Assembly: GCA_020859985.1 (NCBI GenBank)
Contig: JAJBVD010000002.1
Coordinates: forward strand, 1 to 64,000
Reading direction: 5' to 3'
Source: Clostridiales bacterium
GTDB lineage: Bacteria > Bacillota > Clostridia > Lachnospirales > Lachnospiraceae
DNA length: 64,000 bases
Numbering within the stretch: the stretch's first letter is position 1; the number at the start of each line of letters is the position of its first letter. Below the pieces are notes generated by a model. It saw nothing but the letters and a program-made list of their open reading frames with translations, made no database searches and had not been told where the DNA came from. The translations under genes and the position numbers were made by a program. Shown piece by piece: positions 63,128-64,000 of this stretch.

Positions 63128-64000
63128 TCAAAGTTTCTTTACAAACAGTGCCCGGATCGCGTTCAATACGGCGAGGATCATGACGCCGACATCCGCGAAA
63201 ATGGCCATCCACATATTGGCGATGCCAAGTGCACCCAGCACCAGGCAGACAGCCTTGACACCGATCGCAAAGTAAATATTCTGATAAACGATGCGCAGGC
63301 ATTTGCGGGAGATGCGGATGGCCTTCGCAACCTTCAGAGGGTCGTCATCCATCAGCACGACATCAGCTGCCTCGATTGCTGCATCGGAGCCCATCGCGCC
63401 CATCGCGATGCCGATATCCGCGCGGGAAAGTACCGGCGCGTCGTTGATGCCGTCGCCGACAAAGGCCAGCTTTTCTTTCTCACTTTTCTTTGCGAGAAGT
63501 TCTTCCACCTTTGTCACCTTGTCAGCCGGGAGTAGTTCACTGTATACTTCGTCAATGCCCAGATCAGAAGCTACCTGTTCCGCGACACGCTTTGCATCGC
63601 CTGTGAGCATCACTGTCTTCGAGACACCGGCTTTTTTCAGGCTCTGTATCGCTTCCGCTGCGGTCGGTTTCACGATATCCGAGATCAGGATGTGTCCTGC
63701 GTATTCGCCGTCGATGGCGATATGGACGACCGTGCCGACGTGATGGCATTCTTTATAATCGACGCCGAGCCGGTTCATCAGCTTCGCGTTGCCGACTGCG
63801 ACCGACTTGCCATCTACATGGGCCGTCACACCGTTGCCGCCGATCTCTTCGATATCACTGACACGGCTGCGGTCGAGAGCTTTCCCGTAAGCGCGCTGCA
63901 GACTTTTGCTGATCGGGTGCGAGGACGCGCTCTCTGCGAGTGCCGCGTATTCGAGAAGCTTCTCCTGATCCATGCTGCTGTGATGGACGCCGCTTACTTC
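63128..64000 (-). CDS. Heavy-metal P1B-type ATPase, C-terminal part
   Basis: The 3' 290 codons of a Zn/Cd/Pb-exporting ATPase; the gene begins beyond the right edge. Visible are the SSHPISKSL motif (HP locus of P1B ATPases), MLTGDAKRV, KLAFVGDGINDAPVLSRADI and MDDDPLKVAKAIRISRK. The final membrane helices include MAIFADVGVMILAVLNAIR with the Asp used by ZntA/CadA-type pumps for zinc. The phosphorylation DKTGT motif is outside the window. It adjoins the ArsR sensor, so they form a metal-resistance unit. Confidence 0.93.
   Translation of the reverse strand, partial: EVSGVHHSSMDQEKLLEYAALAESASSHPISKSLQRAYGKALDRSRVSDIEEIGGNGVTAHVDGKSVAVGNAKLMNRLGVDYKECHHVGTVVHIAIDGEYAGHILISDIVKPTAAEAIQSLKKAGVSKTVMLTGDAKRVAEQVASDLGIDEVYSELLPADKVTKVEELLAKKSEKEKLAFVGDGINDAPVLSRADIGIAMGAMGSDAAIEAADVVLMDDDPLKVAKAIRISRKCLRIVYQNIYFAIGVKAVCLVLGALGIANMWMAIFADVGVMILAVLNAIRALFVKKL

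Overview
The window looks like a chromosomal piece of an anaerobic, spore-forming Clostridia, most likely Lachnospiraceae. This rests on the gene content: spo0A, a SpoVAF/GerA-type spore protein, a giant 2-hydroxyacyl-CoA dehydratase activase, a SufCBDSU set with SufU, a YesN/YesM-type sugar sensor, AbiE/BREX-type accessory genes and a Gram-positive style tRNA-Thr with no encoded CCA. Genus cannot be fixed from the sequence alone.

Positions 1-9,760 are an AT-rich, heavily rearranged accessory region. Intact small-enzyme genes (hexapeptide acetyltransferase, nitrilase-family hydrolase, P-loop kinase, a GrpB/pyrophosphatase-like fusion) stand next to a complete AbiEi/AbiEii-type toxin-antitoxin pair, a RhuM protein and a full-length YhcG (DUF1016) nuclease. 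Between them lie at least seven gene remnants: a second AbiEii 3' end, three acetyltransferase pieces, an AlbA-type ATP-binding protein tail, a 5'-truncated YhcG copy and the N-terminal quarter or less of a BREX PglZ. I read it as the wreck of a BREX-linked defence island.

Positions 9,760-29,600 are core metabolism and sporulation: aminotransferase, SpoVAF-like protein, degenerate phosphoribosyltransferase, activase (minus strand), then tgt-yajC, leuB-ilvD-ilvB, serC-serA and a DUF1015 gene. Positions 29,600-37,700 hold glycogen genes (a divergent glgB and glgA), a CsoR-family metal sensor, tRNA-Thr(CGT), a frameshifted AraC regulator and an M24 aminopeptidase. Positions 37,700-46,060 hold coaX with a pantothenate-type ECF S component, spo0A and the sufCBDSU operon. 

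Positions 46,079-56,913 form one sugar-sensing and uptake unit. A membrane-anchored sugar-binding protein, a YesM-type kinase, a YesN-type regulator and a lipoprotein binding protein are transcribed leftwards, away from a rightward ABC importer (binding protein, double ATPase, permease). The layout resembles the XylFII-LytS-YesN / XylFGH system of clostridia. It is followed by an EAL phosphodiesterase, an iron alcohol dehydrogenase, an aldehyde dehydrogenase, an AGE-family sugar isomerase, and a metal-responsive ArsR with the 3' part of a Zn/Cd P-type ATPase running off the window.

The most interesting signals are: the collapsed defence island with its 74-bp repeat; a two-hairpin intergenic element found before both glgB and sufC with a compensatory base-pair change; a long structured leader before the pantothenate-type transporter; a hairpin placed exactly between the Shine-Dalgarno and start of the activase; a GrpB-pyrophosphatase fusion; a branching enzyme with a changed active-site residue; and low-complexity insertions in several otherwise conserved enzymes.
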